Part shown: piece after piece, positions 61,906 to 64,000 of the stretch
Layout: every line of letters begins with the position of its first letter
Numbering within the stretch: position 1 is the stretch's first letter
DNA from: Robiginitomaculum sp.
GTDB taxonomy: Bacteria; Pseudomonadota; Alphaproteobacteria; Caulobacterales; Maricaulaceae
NCBI GenBank assembly: GCA_002733805.1
Contig: NVXG01000008.1
Location: forward strand, 1 to 64,000
Direction of reading: 5' to 3'
Length of the DNA stretch: 64,000 nucleotides
The notes under the pieces: model-generated
What the model was told of the DNA's origin: nothing
Database searches by the model: none
Seen by the model: the letters and a program-made list of their open reading frames with translations, nothing else
Program-made: the position numbers and the translations under genes

Positions 61906-62976
61906 ATGAACGCTGATCACAAAGTGACTCGTCGACACGTAATGCAGGGAATTGGCGGGATCGGTTCGATCTTGCCGATTGCCGGTTGCGCTAATGGTGA
62001 ACAAAATCCAATCATAGCCAGTCCCGACCCCAAAACCGCCCATCAGGAGGCCTTCATGCAAAAGCCGTTCATCATCGCCCATCGCGGCGCTTGCGGCTAT
62101 TTGCCGGAACACACGTTAGAAGGCTACCAACTGGCCATTGATCTGGGCACGGACTTTATTGAGCCGGACATGGTGTTTACCAAGGACGGGCACCTTATCG
62201 CTCGTCATGACCATTATCTGTCGACCACAACAGACGTGGGCGACCATCCGGAATTTGCCGATCGAAAGACCACCCGGCCCGACCATGACGGCGAAGACTG
62301 GTTTTCCGAAGATTTCACCTTGGCTGAGATCAAGACCTTGCGGGCCAGACAAGCCATGGCCCACCGCAACCATGATGCTGATGGTAAATTTGAAATCCCC
62401 ACCCTGGCCGAAGTGATGGAATTGATCCTCAAAAACGGAGTTTCAGCCAAACGAGACGTGGCGTTGGGGGTCTACCCAGAAACCAAATTACCGGGGTATT
62501 TCAAAAGCATCGGCCATGATTATCATCCGGCTGTCATCAAAATGTTGGAGCAAGCCAATTGGGACCAGATACGTTTCCCCCTGTTTGTGCAATCTTTTGA
62601 GCCAGATATCCTAATTGAACTACGTCAAAGCAACCCAGATTTACCGTTGATTATGCTGATTGAAAAAGCCGAGCATTTGCAATTGGAAAGAATCGCCAAA
62701 TTTGCCAATGGTATTGGTCCTTCCAAGGCATTGCTGGCCAATCGTGATGGCAGCTCGACCGGCGTGATCGAACAAGCTCATGAGCTGGGGCTGGACGTGC
62801 ATCCGTGGACGTTCCGATCCGATCAATTGCCCGATGTCTTTGCTAGCCCACAGGCCGAATTTGATTTTTTCTTTGACCTTGGGGTCGATGGCGTTTTCAC
62901 TGATTTTTGCAATGATGCAAAAGCCGCAAAGCTGGCCCGCATGGCCAGAACCAAACCAACCAAAACCGGGAGCTAA
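61906..62976 (+). CDS. glpQ: Glycerophosphodiester phosphodiesterase, exported
   Basis: 356 residues from the ATG at 61906, which has AAGGAAA directly upstream; an earlier ATG at 61858 lacks one. The N terminus VTRRHVMQGIGGIGSILPIAGC has a twin arginine and a lipobox ending IAGC, so a periplasmic lipoprotein is likely. The GDPD catalytic motifs are FIIAHRGACGYLPEHTLEGY (His, Arg, then Glu), DFIEPDMVFTKDGHLIARHDHYL and, near the C terminus, DVHPWTFRSDQ and GVDGVFTDF. This is the GlpQ type, which releases glycerol-3-phosphate from deacylated phospholipids. It is followed four bases later by the aldehyde dehydrogenase. Confidence 0.92.
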   Translation: MNADHKVTRRHVMQGIGGIGSILPIAGCANGEQNPIIASPDPKTAHQEAFMQKPFIIAHRGACGYLPEHTLEGYQLAIDLGTDFIEPDMVFTKDGHLIARHDHYLSTTTDVGDHPEFADRKTTRPDHDGEDWFSEDFTLAEIKTLRARQAMAHRNHDADGKFEIPTLAEVMELILKNGVSAKRDVALGVYPETKLPGYFKSIGHDYHPAVIKMLEQANWDQIRFPLFVQSFEPDILIELRQSNPDLPLIMLIEKAEHLQLERIAKFANGIGPSKALLANRDGSSTGVIEQAHELGLDVHPWTFRSDQLPDVFASPQAEFDFFFDLGVDGVFTDFCNDAKAAKLARMARTKPTKTGS

Positions 62977-62979
62977 TCC

Positions 62980-64000
62980 ATGCAACAGAAATTCAAAGCC
63001 ATGAAAGCGGCGGTTCGCGCCAATCCGAACCCGGATCTAGCCACCCGCGATGGGCATCTGGCCACATTGGCCGAACTGATCACTGAAAACACTGACGCGA
63101 TCATCGAAGCGATCACCGAGGATTTCGGGCATCGCTCCGAAATCGAAACCCAGTTTGGTGAAACCTTAAACGCGCTGACCGACATCAAACACACCAGAAA
63201 GCATCTGGCCAAATGGATGCAGGTGGAAAAACGGGCCGTTGGTATCCATTTCTTCCCGGCCAAAGCGGAAGTACATTACCAGCCCAAAGGTGTAGTCGGG
63301 GTAATTGCACCATGGAATTACCCGTTTTCCATGGCGATCAACCCAACCATTGCCGCATTGGCCGCAGGCAATCGAGTAATGATTAAGCCTTCTGAACTCA
63401 CCCCCAAAACCTCTGAATTATTGGCCATTTTAATTGCCAAACATTTTGATGCGGACCATGTCACGGTGATCAATGGCGACGTGAAAATCGCACAAGAATT
63501 TGGCACCTTGCCGTTTAACCATATCCTGTTCACCGGATCGACCAAGGTCGGCAGCTTTGTCATGCAGGCCGCTGCCAAAAACCTAACCCCAGTGACGCTG
63601 GAATTGGGCGGAAAATCACCGACCATCATTGACGAAAACTATCCGATGAAAACTGCCGTGGAGAAGATCGTCTCCGGAAAATTGTTCAATTCCGGACAAA
63701 CCTGCATTGCTCCGGATTACGTTTTAGTGCCCAAAAAACGTGAAGCTGACTTCATCAAAACCTATACCAAAACCGTCAAACGGTTTTATCCGACCATCAA
63801 GGAAAACCCGGATTATACGGCAATTGTATCAGAAGGTCATTTTGAACGCCTCAGCGGCCTGATCGCTGATGCCAAGGATAAGGGCGCAACTGTCACCGAG
63901 ATCTACCCCGAAGAAGTCGATACGCCATCCAACACCCGCAAAATGTCACCCAAAATCGTCACCGGCACCACCGACGATATGAAAATCGTCCAAGAGGAAA
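62980..64000 (+). CDS. Coniferyl-aldehyde-type dehydrogenase, cut by the window end
   Basis: 340 codons are visible and the frame is still open at the last base. The ATG at 62980 follows the glpQ stop by three bases. Aldehyde dehydrogenase features are VVGVIAPWNYPFSMAINPTIAALAAGN (core APWNYP), FTGSTKVGSFVMQAAAKNL, the catalytic-base Glu in VTLELGGKSPTII (about residue 208) and the nucleophile in NSGQTCIAPDYVLVPK (Cys about 242). The GQTCIAPDYVL version is typical of coniferyl aldehyde dehydrogenases (CalB group) and related long-chain aldehyde oxidisers. About a quarter of the protein is missing. Confidence 0.92.
   Translation, partial: MQQKFKAMKAAVRANPNPDLATRDGHLATLAELITENTDAIIEAITEDFGHRSEIETQFGETLNALTDIKHTRKHLAKWMQVEKRAVGIHFFPAKAEVHYQPKGVVGVIAPWNYPFSMAINPTIAALAAGNRVMIKPSELTPKTSELLAILIAKHFDADHVTVINGDVKIAQEFGTLPFNHILFTGSTKVGSFVMQAAAKNLTPVTLELGGKSPTIIDENYPMKTAVEKIVSGKLFNSGQTCIAPDYVLVPKKREADFIKTYTKTVKRFYPTIKENPDYTAIVSEGHFERLSGLIADAKDKGATVTEIYPEEVDTPSNTRKMSPKIVTGTTDDMKIVQEE

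Overview
The window reads as chromosomal DNA of a Gram-negative alphaproteobacterium. The evidence is the lptF-lptG-lptD-surA-pdxA-rsmA run, the fabD-fabG-acpP-fabF-mltG-yicC-gmk run, the System I cytochrome c maturation genes, and a tRNA-His that has no G at position -1 and has A as discriminator, a feature known from a clade of alphaproteobacteria. Base composition looks moderate (about half G+C by eye). I cannot place it to genus. TTG and GTG starts are common, and most neighbouring genes overlap by 1 to 8 bases, so the genome is compact.

Layout. 1-660: a fragment of ribF running into a truncated outer-membrane protein, probably a broken edge. 0.9-4.4 kb: cytochrome c maturation (ccmE leftward with a small membrane ORF; ccmA-B-C-D rightward, followed by an SRAP-family gene). 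4.4-12.3 kb: serine dehydratase, then a tight mutA-mutB-thrB-thrC unit joining methylmalonyl-CoA mutase to threonine synthesis. 12.3-14.7 kb: leftward pepA-holC-I78 inhibitor lipoprotein. 14.9-22.8 kb: LPS export, outer-membrane protein folding, pyridoxine and rRNA methylation genes. 22.8-23.7 kb: ArsR/SdpI-like pair with a palindrome over its promoter. 23.7-29.7 kb: leftward fatty-acid synthesis and envelope operon. 29.8-31.3 kb: rpsF-rpsR-rplI. 31.3-35.6 kb: DnaA-box-like cluster, dnaB, alr, mlaE, mlaF, then a REP-like repeat. 35.8-36.5 kb: ArsR/SRPBCC pair with two palindromic operators. 36.6-39.5 kb: an M16 peptidase gene broken by one extra base. 39.8 kb: tRNA-His. 40-51 kb: hydrolase, M48 protease, AsmA, gamma-glutamyltransferase, DUF2157/GDYXXLXY pair, PPK2, SLC13 permease. 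51-55 kb: protein leucyl/arginyltransferase and a three-gene TRAP transporter. 55.1-56.1 kb: an AT-rich island with an unknown membrane protein. 56.1-61.8 kb: a zinc-independent alcohol dehydrogenase-like gene lying between two related copies of the korB 3' end, then korB, korA and a GltD-like iron-sulfur flavoprotein. 61.9-64 kb: a glycerophosphodiesterase and a cut-off coniferyl-type aldehyde dehydrogenase.

Most of the window is housekeeping. The parts I would look at again are the korA/korB/GltD-like oxidoreductase unit and the repeat-flanked insertion beside it, the AT-rich island, the DnaA-box cluster before dnaB, the single-base frameshift in the M16 gene, the 45-residue ORF beside ccmE, and the ribF/outer-membrane junction at the left edge. 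I did not find a clearly new multi-gene defence or mobile system.
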